Positions 15,498 to 26,785 are shown, counted from the first letter of the stretch. The stretch: 64,000 nucleotides of DNA from Duganella sacchari (GCF_900143065.1 NZ_FRCX01000006.1:124001-188000), one strand, 5' to 3'. Translations and numbers: made by a program. The notes: a model not told the origin generated them from the sequence alone.

Positions 15498-16868
15498 TTA
15501 TTCCTGGTGGTGGAACGGCGCGAACCAGGTCACCAGGAAGGATGGAATGGTGGCCGCCATCACCAGCCAGAAGTAGTGCACATAACCCAGCAACTGCTGC
15601 AGGTGGCCGCTGACCACGCCCGTCACCATCATGCACAGGCCCATGAGGCCCGTGCCGAAGGCGTAGTGGGTGGTGGTGTATTTGCCGGGCGCCAGCTGCT
15701 GCATCAGATAAATCATGAAGCCCACCGAGCCAAAGCCGAAGAAGAATTTTTCAATCGCCACGCCGGCGCAGATGACCACCAGGTTGTCCGGCTGGTAGAT
15801 GCTCATGAGCAGAAAGGTGACGTTGGGGATGTTGACCGCGCAGCACAGCGTGAACAGGGTCTTCTGCAAGCCGCGGCGCGCGACAAAGATGCCGCCCAGC
15901 AGAGAGCCCAGCAGCACGGCGATCAGGCCGTAGGTGCCATAGATCAGGCCCAGCATCTCGTTGGACAGGCCGAGGCCACCCTTGGCCACCGGATCGACCA
16001 TGAAGAAGGGACCGATCTTCTCCAGCAGGCCGATACTGAGGCGGAACACAAACGCAAAGCCCACCATGAGCCACACATCGCGCTTCTGGAAGAAGGTAAT
16101 GAAGGAATCCCGCAGGATGAAGGCGGCTTCCGCCACCGACTTCGGCGCATTTTCCGCCTTGGCGCCTTCCGGCATCACGCGCAGATGCCACAGCGCGGTG
16201 ACGATGGTGATGCCGGCCACGATGAAGAAGATGATGCGCCACGAATCGATCCACTCCGGTCCGAACACGCCTGCCTGATGATGGAAGTAGTGCGTATGCA
16301 GCCAGCCGCTCAGGTACACCATGCCGCCCGAGGCGACGATCGGGCCGATGTTCCAGCTCAGGCTCTGGATGCCGCAGAACAGCGACTGCGTTTTGCTGTC
16401 CAGCGCCGTGACGTAGACGCCGTCGGAGGCGATGTCCTGCGTGGCGCCCACCAGCGACAGCACGCCAAACAGGAACACCATGATGACCATGTAGTCCGGC
16501 AGCGACATCGCCAGCGCCACGGCGGCAAACCCGACGCCGACGATGAGCTGCGCGCACAGCACGAAGAACTTCTTGGTGCGGTACATTTCGACAAACGGCG
16601 CGAACAGCGGCTTGATGGTGTAGGCCAGGATCAGGTAACTGGCGTACTGCGCGGCCTGGCCGTTGTCCATGCCCAGGTTCTTGAACATGATGGAGGTGAC
16701 GCTGGTCAGCATCATGTAGGTGAGCGCCATGGCGAAGTAGCCGCTCGGCACCCATAGCATGGGCGTACCACGCTGGAACATGGCGCGCAACAGCGATGGC
16801 GCGGGTGTCGGGTCGGTCGTCGGCGCGGGCTGCTGCACGGACTGCGCAGCGGATGGTGCGGTGGTCAT
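15498..16868 (-). CDS. MFS transporter, AmpG/PAT-like
   Basis: A 456-residue, roughly 12-helix carrier. It resembles the AmpG/acetyl-CoA-transporter (PAT) branch of the MFS: LWVPSGYFAMALTYMMLTSV at the first helix, SYLILAYTIKPLFAPFVEMYRTKKF in the helix 2-3 loop, and GATQDIASDGVYV, the typical AmpG-like TQD.A.D motif. A cytoplasmic linker lies mid-protein (VMPEGAKAENAPKS). AmpG itself imports muropeptides; relatives next to glycosidase genes probably import oligosaccharides. Placement 100 bp after a GH1 gene on the same strand fits import of beta-glucosides for cytoplasmic cleavage. GAGG precedes the start. Confidence 0.82.
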   Translation of the reverse strand: MTTAPSAAQSVQQPAPTTDPTPAPSLLRAMFQRGTPMLWVPSGYFAMALTYMMLTSVTSIMFKNLGMDNGQAAQYASYLILAYTIKPLFAPFVEMYRTKKFFVLCAQLIVGVGFAAVALAMSLPDYMVIMVFLFGVLSLVGATQDIASDGVYVTALDSKTQSLFCGIQSLSWNIGPIVASGGMVYLSGWLHTHYFHHQAGVFGPEWIDSWRIIFFIVAGITIVTALWHLRVMPEGAKAENAPKSVAEAAFILRDSFITFFQKRDVWLMVGFAFVFRLSIGLLEKIGPFFMVDPVAKGGLGLSNEMLGLIYGTYGLIAVLLGSLLGGIFVARRGLQKTLFTLCCAVNIPNVTFLLMSIYQPDNLVVICAGVAIEKFFFGFGSVGFMIYLMQQLAPGKYTTTHYAFGTGLMGLCMMVTGVVSGHLQQLLGYVHYFWLVMAATIPSFLVTWFAPFHHQE

Positions 16869-16927
16869 GTTTGTCGTCCTCGTTATTCTCGGTTGGTCAC
16901 CGGCTCTGCGGCCAGTTTAAACGGGAA

Positions 16928-16948
16928 CCGCCGGCACAGGGCCGGCGG
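16928..16948 (-). other. intercistronic GC hairpin between GH1 and MFS genes
   Basis: CCGCCGGC pairs with GCCGGCGG around loop acagg. On the minus strand it is followed by only a short T stretch, so it may stabilise the upstream GH1 message or attenuate expression of the transporter rather than terminate fully. Confidence 0.5.
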
Positions 16949-16968
16949 CGGTACTGCGGTTGCGTTGC

Positions 16969-18315
16969 TCAGGCAGCGTGCGCCGTGTTCAGCGGCTGCG
17001 GACGCTGTTGGATCAGGTAGTCGCGATACCACAGGGCGCTGTGTTTCAGCGTGCGCTGTTGCGTGGCGTAATCCACGTGCACAATGCCGAAGCGCTTGGC
17101 GTAGCCGGAGTTCCATTCAAAATTATCCAGCAGGCTCCAGAGGAAATAACCCTGCACGTTCACGCCCTGCAGGCGGGCGTCGTTGAGTGCCTTGAGGTGG
17201 CGCTTGACGAAATCGATGCGCGCTGCGTCCGGCACTTCGCCCTGCACCACGCTGTCCGGATTGGCCATGCCGTTTTCGGTGATGTAGATGGGCGGCAGCT
17301 CGTAGGCGGCGTTCAGCTTGAGCAGCAGTTCGGTCAGGCCGTCCGGGAAGATCTCCCAGCCCATGTCGGTCTTGCCCAGTTTGCACTCGGGCTGACGCGG
17401 TGGCGTGTCGGTCGAGCAGAAGGCGCGGAAGTAGTAGTTCACGCCGAGGAAGTCGATCTTCTGATGGGCGATGGCCAGGTCGCCATCCTGCACCACGGGT
17501 GCGTTGTCGCCATGGACCTTGAGCGCCAGTGCCGGGTAGCTGCCTTTGAAGATCGGGTCCATGAACCATTCGACCGAGCGCGCATATTCAAATTCGGCGG
17601 CGGCCTGGTCGGCCGCGCTGTCGGTGGCGGCATCGGCGGTCCACTGGTTCAGCACAATGCCCAGCTGCGCCGTGTTGCCAACCTTGCGCATCGCGCTCAT
17701 GGCCAGGCCATGCGACAGCACCAGGTGGTGCGATACCTGGATCGATTGTTTCAGGTTCGCCACGCCCGGCGCAAACTGCGCGTTGCCATAGCCCAGATTG
17801 GCGGTGCACCACGGCTCGTTGTGGGTTGCAATCGTTTTCACGCGATGGCCAAAACGGCGCGCGACTTCGGCGGCATATTCGGCGAAGTGATAGGCGGTGG
17901 CGCGGTTCAACCAGCCGCCTTCGTCCTGCAGGCCTTGGGGCAGGTCCCAGTGGTACAGCGTGATGTGGGCGGCGATGTTTTTGCTTGCCAGTTCCGTCAG
18001 CAGGCGGTCGTAGAAATCCCAGCCGGCTTCGTTCCACGCGCCTTTGCCCTGCGGCTGCACACGCGACCACGCCATCGAGAAGCGGTAGGCGTCCACGCCC
18101 AGGCTGGCCATGATGGCCACGTCTTCCGGGTAGCGGTGATAGTGGTCGCAGGCGATGTCGCCGTTGCTGCCGTCAATCACGTTGCCGGGCGTGTGGCTGA
18201 AGGTATCCCAGATCGATGGACCCTTGCCGTCGGCGGTGGCGCCGCCTTCAATCTGAAATGCACTGGTGGCGACGCCCCAGGTAAACGAAGGCGGGAATTG
18301 CGTGAAATCGGTCAT
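16969..18315 (-). CDS. GH1 beta-glucosidase
   Basis: A 448-residue retaining glycosidase of normal GH1 length, starting MTDFTQFPPSFTWGVATSAFQIEGG. The acid/base is E167 in THNEPW and the nucleophile is E347 in ITENGM; the closing SLLDNFEWNSGYAKRFGIVHVDY aglycone/glucose-binding motif is present. There is no signal peptide, so it acts in the cytoplasm on imported beta-glucosides such as cellobiose. Start 18315 is preferred because it gives the family N-terminus; ATG 18357 would add a short tail. A LacI-type operator lies 51 bp upstream. It probably shares a transcript with the MFS transporter. Confidence 0.93.
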   Translation of the reverse strand: MTDFTQFPPSFTWGVATSAFQIEGGATADGKGPSIWDTFSHTPGNVIDGSNGDIACDHYHRYPEDVAIMASLGVDAYRFSMAWSRVQPQGKGAWNEAGWDFYDRLLTELASKNIAAHITLYHWDLPQGLQDEGGWLNRATAYHFAEYAAEVARRFGHRVKTIATHNEPWCTANLGYGNAQFAPGVANLKQSIQVSHHLVLSHGLAMSAMRKVGNTAQLGIVLNQWTADAATDSAADQAAAEFEYARSVEWFMDPIFKGSYPALALKVHGDNAPVVQDGDLAIAHQKIDFLGVNYYFRAFCSTDTPPRQPECKLGKTDMGWEIFPDGLTELLLKLNAAYELPPIYITENGMANPDSVVQGEVPDAARIDFVKRHLKALNDARLQGVNVQGYFLWSLLDNFEWNSGYAKRFGIVHVDYATQQRTLKHSALWYRDYLIQQRPQPLNTAHAA

Positions 18316-18365
18316 TGTTGTCGTTTTGGTAGGATTAACGGGTGCTGGCAGGGCCATTGCTGCGC

Positions 18366-18381
18366 TTGAAAACGATTTCAA
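18366..18381 (-). promoter_or_regulatory. LacI-type operator upstream of GH1
   Basis: TTGAAAACGATTTCAA is symmetric except for one pair and matches the palindromes at 8065-8140. The shared operator links the GH1/MFS genes and the first TonB receptor into one proposed regulon. Confidence 0.7.
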
Positions 18382-18450
18382 GCTGGTGTGATGATTAGAC
18401 CTCAACTGCATCGGGGTGTCAATCGATTTGAAAAAGTGACCGCTCAAGCC

Positions 18451-18459
18451 TGATATAAT
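18451..18459 (+). promoter_or_regulatory. extended -10 promoter of trmB
   Basis: TGATATAAT carries a consensus -10 (TATAAT, 18454-18459) with the extended TGn element. TTGAAA at 18428-18433 is spaced too far (20 bp) to be a good -35, which fits an extended -10 promoter. Confidence 0.55.
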
Positions 18460-18492
18460 GCCGCCTCAATAAATTTCTCCTGATTTCCCACC

Positions 18493-19212
18493 ATGTCTTC
18501 CGATACGCCTAAAGACGGCCCAGCGCGGGCCATGCTGTACGACCCGACCGAACACCGCATCCGTAGTTTCGTCACCCGTGCCGGCCGCCTGTCGACCGCG
18601 CAGGCGCGTTCGCTGGAGGAACTGGGACCGAAGTTCCTGATCGAGTACACCAAGGCGCCGCTGGATTACGAGCAGGCGTTTGGGCGTAAGGCGCCGGTAG
18701 TGCTGGAGATCGGCTTTGGCATGGGCGGCACCACCGCGCACATCGCGGGGGTGATGCCGGAGAAGGACTTCATCGGCGTGGAAGTGCATACGCCGGGCGT
18801 GGGCAGCCTGCTCAAGCTGATCGGCGAGCAGAATCTGACCAACCTGAAAGCGATCCAGCACGATGCGGTGGAAGTGCTGAACCACATGATCCCGGATGGC
18901 TCGCTGCATGGCGTGCATATCTACTTCCCGGACCCGTGGCACAAGGCACGCCACAACAAGCGCCGTCTGATTCAGTCGCCGTTTGTGAAGCATCTGGTGC
19001 AGAAGCTGGCGCCGGGCGGCTACATCCATCTGGCGACCGACTGGGAAGACTACGCGGTGCAGATGCTGGAAGTGATGAGCGCGGAAGAGGGCCTGCAGAA
19101 TACGGCAGATGGCTATGCGCCGCAGCCGGCTTATCGTCCGCTGACCAAGTTTGAAAACCGCGGCCTCAAGCTGGGCCACGGCGTGTGGGATCTGGTGTTC
19201 ACCAAGAAGTAA
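18493..19212 (+). CDS. trmB: tRNA (guanine-N7-)-methyltransferase TrmB
   Basis: A 239-residue SAM-dependent enzyme that makes m7G46 in tRNA. SAM motif I is [18 protein letters not shown] follows; the family signature [14 protein letters not shown] is clear, as is the RNA-binding N-terminus with [15 protein letters not shown]. The C-terminus [17 protein letters not shown] matches TrmB. It is a housekeeping gene in its own unit with an extended -10 promoter. The following minus-strand gene stops one base after the trmB stop. Confidence 0.95.
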   Translation: MSSDTPKDGPARAMLYDPTEHRIRSFVTRAGRLSTAQARSLEELGPKFLIEYTKAPLDYEQAFGRKAPVVLEIGFGMGGTTAHIAGVMPEKDFIGVEVHTPGVGSLLKLIGEQNLTNLKAIQHDAVEVLNHMIPDGSLHGVHIYFPDPWHKARHNKRRLIQSPFVKHLVQKLAPGGYIHLATDWEDYAVQMLEVMSAEEGLQNTADGYAPQPAYRPLTKFENRGLKLGHGVWDLVFTKK

Positions 19213-19213
19213 G

Positions 19214-19654
19214 TCATTCCTGCTGGTGCAGCGCCGCGTTCAGGCGCTGCATCGTCTCATCCGGCGTCGCGTTGGTGCACCAAAGGCGGCGTTCGGAGCC
19301 TCGCGGTTCATCCTTGTAAATCACGTCCGAGAATTTTCCCACGCGGTCGCGGCCGGGAATGTCGGCCCACGCCAGCATGCAGGCGGGTTTGTCGTTGGCC
19401 TGCAATAGCACCAGCTGCTGCTTGGCAGGCGTGTTGCGGAAGGCGTAGGGAATGTTGGCGGTGCTGAGTGCGGCGCTGATCCGGGCGATGGCCGGGCCTT
19501 GCGGCACGCCGCGCTGCGTGTAGTGCTGTGGCGGACGGTCGTTGTAGTGGATCAGCAGCGGCTCGGCGGCCGTTGCCGCCCCGGCCAGCGAGATTAGCGC
19601 GCTCAGCGCGGTGACGGCGCGCGCGGCGGCACGGCGGGGCAGGCGCGCGTTCAT
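19214..19654 (-). CDS. short exported SBP-family-3-like protein (one lobe)
   Basis: 146 residues, starting at ATG 19654, which overlaps the stop of the upstream HIRAN gene (ATGA). There is a Tat-like or Sec signal (RRAAARAVTALSALISLAGAATAA), then PLLIHYNDRPPQHYTQRGVPQGPAIARISAALSTANIPYAFRNTPAKQQL, the start of a periplasmic binding domain. Family members run to about 230-260 residues; here only the first lobe is present and the frame stops after LNAALHQQE. It could be a truncated gene or a genuine short version. No frameshifted remainder was found downstream because trmB follows directly. Confidence 0.6.
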   Translation of the reverse strand: MNARLPRRAAARAVTALSALISLAGAATAAEPLLIHYNDRPPQHYTQRGVPQGPAIARISAALSTANIPYAFRNTPAKQQLVLLQANDKPACMLAWADIPGRDRVGKFSDVIYKDEPRGSERRLWCTNATPDETMQRLNAALHQQE

Positions 19655-20160
19655 TTCTGTAGCGGTTCCACGTCCAGCACCACCGCGTATTGCAGGCGCT
19701 TGCCCTGCCACAGCGCGCCGCCGCGCACTTGCGCATCGGTGGTGCTGAGCTGGCCCGCAGCTTCCTTCTTGCGCAGCAGCTCGCGGAACTTGATGGCCGC
19801 CTTCTGCGGCAGATAGCCCACCATGCGGCCGCCGATAAACACGGCAACCGCCTCGTTTTCGTAGGCGTTGTGGTCATCCGGCATCAGCGTCGCCATGTAG
19901 GGCGCTGCAGCGGCACCGTCGCCATGATCGCCGGCCAGCGCCTTCAGCGTCGGCTGGTAGCGCGACTCCGTCATCACCTCCACCATGAAGCGGCCGCCGT
20001 CGGACCAGTGCAGCGCGGGCGCGCTGTCCGGCAGCTTGGGCTCATACGGCACGCCGGTTGGCAGCGGCAAAGGCTTGGGCTGGTTAGGATTGGTCTTGAT
20101 GATGGCATACACCACCGCCGCCGTGGCGAGGATGATGAGCAGGGAAATAAGCAGCTGCAT
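19651..20160 (-). CDS. HIRAN-like domain protein with membrane anchor
   Basis: 169 residues. An N-terminal membrane helix (LLISLLIILATAAVVYAII) is followed by a Pro-rich linker, then MVEVMTESRYQPTLKALAG, MPDDHNAYENEAVAVFIGGRMVGYLPQKAAIKFRELL. This is the HIRAN pattern (V.G...Y...L, PxDxNAYDxNAVAV.I.G..VGYL). HIRAN domains bind DNA ends or act as general beta-barrel modules; a membrane-anchored one is not explained. It is translationally coupled to the short binding protein. Confidence 0.7.
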   Translation of the reverse strand: MQLLISLLIILATAAVVYAIIKTNPNQPKPLPLPTGVPYEPKLPDSAPALHWSDGGRFMVEVMTESRYQPTLKALAGDHGDGAAAAPYMATLMPDDHNAYENEAVAVFIGGRMVGYLPQKAAIKFRELLRKKEAAGQLSTTDAQVRGGALWQGKRLQYAVVLDVEPLQK

Positions 20161-20190
20161 GGCGTCTGGTGTTATACAAAGGCCGACATC

Positions 20191-21972
20191 TTAACGCATG
20201 TCCCTGGACTGATAGACGATTTTGCCGCCCACCATGGTCTGCAGCACCTTGATGTTGGCGATGTCCTCGGCCGGGATGGTGAAGAAATTGCGGTCCAGGA
20301 CAATCAGGTCGGCTAGCTTGCCCACTTCCAGCGAACCGGTTTGCGTTTCCTGGCGCAGCGTGTAGGCGGCATTGAGCGTGATCGCGCGCAGCGCGGCGGC
20401 GCGCGGCAGGCCTGGCTGCCCGGTCAACGTGCCCGCGTACTCCTTGCCCGCATCCGGCGCGGCAGTGCGGGTGACGCCGACTTTGAGCGCGAACCATTCG
20501 TCGAGTGGATCGACCGGCCAGTCGCTGCCATAGGCGATGCGTGCGCCGGCGTTGAGCAGCAGCGCCTGCGGTTCCACCAGCGCGTAGCGGCGCGGTCCCA
20601 TGAAGTCCTTGAGCGCGCCGAGCGTGTCCGGCGCCGGCTTACCCCACTGGAAGGACAGTACCGGCGTGACGTCCAGCTGCGCAAAGCGTTTGTAGTCGGC
20701 CGGATCGACGATTTCGTCGTGGGCCAGCGCAGGGCGTACGTGCTTGCCCTCCGGCGTGGCGCGCAGGTCGGCGATGGCGTCCAGCGATTCGCGCACGGCG
20801 CGGTCGCCGTCAACGTGGATGTGCGGATCGATGTGCGCGCGGGCCAGTTCCTTGAGCGTGGTGCGCAGCGCTTCCGGCGCGAAGTAGCTCGCGGGGCCGT
20901 TGCTGCTGCCGGGCTGCCAGTCCGGCTTCTCCGGTGTGCCTTTGTTGACGAGGTAAGGCTCGATCATGGCGCCCGTGAAGGCGGGTGCGGAGATCACGCC
21001 ATCCATGAACAGCTTGGCGTGGCGTACTTGCATCGATGGCGCCACCTTGGTCGGTCCCTGGTCGAACTGCTTTTGCTGCTTGAGCAGTTCGGCCACCGCG
21101 CTTTGTGGCGTAGCGCCTTTGTCCAGATCGATCAGCACCGCGAAGTGTGCGCGCGCCGTCAGCTTGCCCTGCTGGTGCAGGTCGGCGAAGGCGGTCATGG
21201 TTTCCGGATCGGTGTAGGCGTCGAGGAAGCTGGTGATGCCCTGCTGACGCATGGCTGCCAGTGCCGCTTTGGATGCGGCCAGGTTCTCTGCCACCGTCAA
21301 CGGCGGCAGCAGATTCATCGCCATATCCTGCGCGGCGTCTTCCAGCAGCCCGGTGGCGTTGCCCTTGTCGTCGCGTGTGATCTTGCCGCCTGGCGGGTCT
21401 TGCGTATCGCGCTCTATTTTGGCCAGCTTGATGCCTTTGCTGTTCAGCAGCGCCGAGTGGCCGAAGGACGAACGCACGATGATGGGGCGTCCGGTCTTGA
21501 GCGCATCCAGCGTGGCGGCGGTGGTTTCCACGCCGTCCGGCTGCATGCCTTGCTGGAACCAGTTCACCACCACCAGCCAGCGATCCGGCCCTGACTTTTT
21601 ATCGTTGTCGAGGCAAGCCTGGATGCGCGACTGGAATTGCGTCACCGTCAGCGACTCGTAATTCAGGCTGCAATTGAGCAGACGGCTGCCGCCGGATTGC
21701 GGATGCATATGGCCGTCGATCAGGCCTGGCATCAGCATGCGGCCTTGCAGGTCGATGACTTCCGTCTTTTTGCCAGTGAGGGCTTTAACGCCATCGTTAT
21801 CGCCCACGTAGACAATGCGGCCAGCGCGCACAGCCAGCGCCTGCTGCACGCTGTCCTTTGCGTCTACCGTGTAGACATAGCCGTTGCGGTAAGTGGTGTC
21901 GGCCGGCTTGCTGGCGGCGTGGGCCACGGTGGCTGCTGCGATCAGGGCTGCTGCTATGGCGATGCGTTTCAT
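20191..21972 (-). CDS. exported amidohydrolase (YtcJ-like)
   Basis: 593 residues starting at MKRIAIAAALIAAATVAHAASK, a clear signal peptide, which rules out the longer frame to 22107. Features are the beta-sandwich part TYRNGYVYTVDAKDSVQQALAVRAGRIVYVG, the metal motif DGHMHPQ, EDAAQDMAMNL and a late YGSDWPVDPLDEW, plus GSLEVGKLADLIVLD at the C-terminus. The family removes amide or related bonds in small molecules with a metal centre; substrates are mostly unknown. It lies downstream of the EamA gene on the same strand (55 bp gap), so cotranscription is possible. Confidence 0.88.
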   Translation of the reverse strand: MKRIAIAAALIAAATVAHAASKPADTTYRNGYVYTVDAKDSVQQALAVRAGRIVYVGDNDGVKALTGKKTEVIDLQGRMLMPGLIDGHMHPQSGGSRLLNCSLNYESLTVTQFQSRIQACLDNDKKSGPDRWLVVVNWFQQGMQPDGVETTAATLDALKTGRPIIVRSSFGHSALLNSKGIKLAKIERDTQDPPGGKITRDDKGNATGLLEDAAQDMAMNLLPPLTVAENLAASKAALAAMRQQGITSFLDAYTDPETMTAFADLHQQGKLTARAHFAVLIDLDKGATPQSAVAELLKQQKQFDQGPTKVAPSMQVRHAKLFMDGVISAPAFTGAMIEPYLVNKGTPEKPDWQPGSSNGPASYFAPEALRTTLKELARAHIDPHIHVDGDRAVRESLDAIADLRATPEGKHVRPALAHDEIVDPADYKRFAQLDVTPVLSFQWGKPAPDTLGALKDFMGPRRYALVEPQALLLNAGARIAYGSDWPVDPLDEWFALKVGVTRTAAPDAGKEYAGTLTGQPGLPRAAALRAITLNAAYTLRQETQTGSLEVGKLADLIVLDRNFFTIPAEDIANIKVLQTMVGGKIVYQSRDMR

Positions 21973-22027
21973 GCGGTCGGCCTCACTGAATGGGAAGGTA
22001 GATATTACCTCGCTTGTATCAGATCGA

Positions 22028-22918
22028 TCAACGCGCTCTGCGCGGCCAGGCAGGCAGGAAGGCCAGCAGATTCCCGGCCAGCACCAGCGCCAGTCCGCCC
22101 AGCGCAAGCGGCGTCCATTGATAGCCCTCGTAGACCGTGGAGATAGTCAACGCGACAATGGGGAACAGCACCGTGGAATACGCCGCGCGGTCCGGGCCAA
22201 TGCGCCCCACCAGCATCAGGTAGGCGGTGAAGCCGATCACCGAGCCGGGGATTGCCAGGTACAGCAAGGCGCCGAGATAGCGTGGCGCGGGGTCGATAGT
22301 GAACGGCATGCCCAACGCCAGCGCCGCGATGCCCAGCGTGGTGGAGCCGATCAGCATGGCCCAGGTATTGGTCAGCCATGGCGTCAGGCCCAGGTTCAGC
22401 GACTGCATGCGGCTGGACAGCAGGTTCCCGCACGAGAAGCATAGCGTGCCCCCCAAGGTCAGCGCGAGGCCGAACAGGGTCAGGCTGTCATGCCAGTGGC
22501 CGGCCATCTGCGGCGCGAACAGCAGCACGATGCCGCACAGGCCGAGCAGGGCGCCCATCATCACTTGCGGCTTGATCGGACGCTTCATGAAAATGCGGCC
22601 ATTGATGGCGTTCCACAGCGGCGCGGTGGAGAAGATCACCGCCTCCAGGCCGCTGGTGACCCATTTGCTGGCGTAGTAGAAGCACAGGAAATTCAGGCAA
22701 AACAAGGCGATGCCTTGGGCGAAAAGATAAGGCCAGGCCTGGCGTGGCGGCCACCATTTTCTGCGCGTGATGAGCAGGCCGGCCAGCAGCACGGCGGCAG
22801 CGATCCAGAAGCGGTAGGCAATGGACACCGGTGCAGGCACCACGCCCATCTGGAATGAAATGGCGATCCAGGTGGTACCCCAGATCAGGACAGTGAGAGA
22901 GTAGAGGAAGATATTCAT
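22028..22918 (-). CDS. EamA/DMT-family transporter
   Basis: 296 residues with about ten membrane helices as two EamA repeats (LYSLTVLIWGTTWIAISFQMG in the first; GLALTLGGTLCFSCGNLLSSRMQ in the second; YEGYQWTPLALGGLALVLAGN near the end). DMT exporters move amino acids or other metabolites out of the cell. Start 22918 gives the normal EamA N-terminus; a longer form to 22969 is less likely. It is divergent from the AraC regulator, which is the obvious candidate controller. Confidence 0.88.
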   Translation of the reverse strand: MNIFLYSLTVLIWGTTWIAISFQMGVVPAPVSIAYRFWIAAAVLLAGLLITRRKWWPPRQAWPYLFAQGIALFCLNFLCFYYASKWVTSGLEAVIFSTAPLWNAINGRIFMKRPIKPQVMMGALLGLCGIVLLFAPQMAGHWHDSLTLFGLALTLGGTLCFSCGNLLSSRMQSLNLGLTPWLTNTWAMLIGSTTLGIAALALGMPFTIDPAPRYLGALLYLAIPGSVIGFTAYLMLVGRIGPDRAAYSTVLFPIVALTISTVYEGYQWTPLALGGLALVLAGNLLAFLPAWPRRAR

Positions 22919-23021
22919 GTCGCCAGCATGCCGGGGCGGCGGCGGGGCGACTTGTCTGAAATTGCGCATTTCGCGGCGGCGGCCTGCAGCCTCGCAAGCA
23001 GCGTGCTAGACTTTCCTCATC

Positions 23022-23944
23022 ATGAATGCACGCCCAGCCATCGCCAACGCGCTTGAACCATCCGCCATGCCGGAAGGGGCGCTGTCGCATTCCGTCTTCA
23101 AGACCATGTCGGAAACGGATGCCACGCTGGAGCGCTTTGCCTGGCTCGGGGACGAGCTGGCGGTCGCCATCTGGCGGCGCGATACGGTGGTTGCTGAAAC
23201 CTCGTACGACAAGCCGGGCCATCACACGCTGTCCTACTACATGGATGGCGGCCACCGTACCGAGCGCTGGGAACTGCCTGGCATCTATGGCGCCCCCAAG
23301 CGCTTATGTACGCTGCCGGACTGGCACGAATCCAGCTGGACGGTGCGCGGGCAAATGCACTTCATGCACCTGTATTTTTTGCCTGAACACTTCACGCGCC
23401 GCGCAGTGGTGGAACTGGACCGCGAGCCGCGCGAACTGACGCTGGCCGACCGCACCTATTTTGAACATGAACGTATCGGCCAGCTGTGTACTTCGCTGAC
23501 ATCGATGTCTTGGGACGGCCCGGACGCGCAGCTGTGCGCCAATGAAGTGGCGCATGAAGCCCTGAGCGATCTTCTTTTGGCACAATCGGTGCTGCAGTAT
23601 CAGACGCGAGTGCGCGGCGGACTGGCGCCCGTGGTGCGCCGCCGTCTGGCCGATTACATCGAGGCGCACCTGTCGCAGAACATCACGCTGGGCATGCTGG
23701 CGCAGCTGGCATGCATGTCCGAATACCATCTGGCGCGGATGTTCAAACTGTCGTTCGGCATGCCGCCATCCGCGTGGATTGCCGCGCGCCGCATCGAGTA
23801 TGCGCGCCGTCTGCTCAAGACCAGCGGCCAGCCCTTGCAGCAAATTGCCGACGCCTGCGGCTATGCGGACCTGAGCCACTTCAGCCACCGCTTCCGCGAC
23901 GCTACTGGCGCCTCGCCCAGCCGCTACCGCAGCATCATCGCTGC

Positions 23945-23948
<4 letters not shown>
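23022..23948 (+). CDS. AraC-family transcriptional regulator
   Basis: 308 residues. An N-terminal effector domain without a strict AraC cupin signature (HTLSYYMDGGHRTERWELPG) precedes a C-terminal double helix-turn-helix: LAQLACMSEYHLARMFKLSFGMPPSAWIAARRIEYARRLL and IADACGYADLSHFSHRFRDATGASPSRYR. It is divergent from the EamA exporter with a 103-bp intergenic region, a usual regulator-target layout. Its stop overlaps the stop of recQ by 3 bp in convergent orientation. Confidence 0.88.
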
Positions 23949-25768
<1,820 letters not shown>

Positions 25769-25793
25769 GATGCTACTACTGCTATTCAAAAGT

Positions 25794-26630
25794 TTAGTCG
25801 GCCCAGACAACGATGCCCAGATAGCCGGTGATCAGCACCACCAGGCCAAAGGCGATACGGTACCAGGCGAATACGGTGAAGGTATGCGAGCTGATATAGC
25901 GCAGCAGCCAGCGCACGCACAGGAAGGCCGAGATAAATGCCGCCACCGTACCGACGGTGAACAGCGGCAGGTCGGCGGCCGACAGCAGCGCGCGCTCCTT
26001 GTACAGCGAATACACGGTGGCGCCCAGCAGGGTTGGAATCGCCAGGAAGAACGAGAACTCGGTCGCGACCTGGCGCGAGAAGCCGAAAATCATGCTGCCC
26101 ATGATGGTGGCGCCGGAGCGGCTGGTACCGGGAATCAGCGCAAACGCCTGAGCGATGCCGATTTTGAGCGCATCGACCGGGGTAATGTCATCGACCGAAT
26201 TGATGCGGGCCGAGGCCGGATTGTTCTTGGCGCGTTTCTCCACCCACAGAATAATCAGGCCGCCGATGATGAAGGCCAGCGCCACTGGCACTGGCGCAAA
26301 CAGCACCGCCTTGATGGTCTTGTTGAACAGCACGCCCAGCACGGCGGCCGGCAGGAAGGCGATCAGCACATTGAGGGCGAAGCGCTGCTGCTTCGGGTCG
26401 CCCAGGCCGGTCAGCACGGCGGCGATACGGGCGCGGTATTCCCAGCACACGGCAAAGATGGCGCCGGCCTGGATCACGATCTCAAACACCTTCATTTTCT
26501 CTTCCATGCCCTGGAACCCCAGCAGATGCTCGGCAAGGATCAGGTGGCCGGTCGAAGAAATCGGCAGAAATTCCGTAAAACCTTCAACCAGGCCCATGAT
26601 GAGGGCTTTCAATGCGAGAACGATATCCAT
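25794..26630 (-). CDS. uppP: undecaprenyl-diphosphate phosphatase UppP (BacA)
   Basis: 278 residues, about eight membrane helices. Both family signatures are present: [17 protein letters not shown] near residue 16-32 and [14 protein letters not shown] near 170. It dephosphorylates undecaprenyl diphosphate, recycling the carrier for peptidoglycan and surface glycans, and confers bacitracin tolerance. The first gene of a probable uppP-recQ unit. Confidence 0.96.
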   Translation of the reverse strand: MDIVLALKALIMGLVEGFTEFLPISSTGHLILAEHLLGFQGMEEKMKVFEIVIQAGAIFAVCWEYRARIAAVLTGLGDPKQQRFALNVLIAFLPAAVLGVLFNKTIKAVLFAPVPVALAFIIGGLIILWVEKRAKNNPASARINSVDDITPVDALKIGIAQAFALIPGTSRSGATIMGSMIFGFSRQVATEFSFFLAIPTLLGATVYSLYKERALLSAADLPLFTVGTVAAFISAFLCVRWLLRYISSHTFTVFAWYRIAFGLVVLITGYLGIVVWAD

Positions 26631-26753
26631 GAATTAAGTATTTATACGTGGAAGTTGGGGAAAAGTGAGCGGCGAAGAAGGCGCCGGGGTCGAAGCTTAC
26701 CATGTTCAGCCCGGTGTTTTCTGAATCTGACGCAAGCGTAATCAGCCCAAACC

Positions 26754-26785
26754 AAAAAAAAGCCCCCGCGAAAGGCCGCAGGGGC
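26754..26785 (-). terminator. intrinsic terminator, minus strand
   Basis: Read on the minus strand, GCCCCTGCG pairs with CGCGGGGGC across a 6-nt loop (26762-26785) and is followed by eight T residues. It ends the TonB receptor transcript that stops at 26921. Confidence 0.85.

Noticed and set aside
16928..16948. GC hairpin after GH1 considered as a full terminator
   Set aside because: No adequate T-run follows on the minus strand; kept only as an intercistronic hairpin.
17826..17842. AATCGTTTTCACG within GH1 resembling the LacI operator
   Set aside because: It lies in coding sequence for conserved GH1 residues and lacks the second half-site.
15423..18369. Long plus-strand ORFs opposite the MFS transporter and GH1 genes
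   Set aside because: Antisense of clear membrane and GH1 sequences; His/Asp/Gln-rich translation typical of shadows.
20341..21594. A 417-codon plus-strand ORF opposite the amidohydrolase
   Set aside because: Shadow frame; the minus strand has a signal peptide and metal motif.
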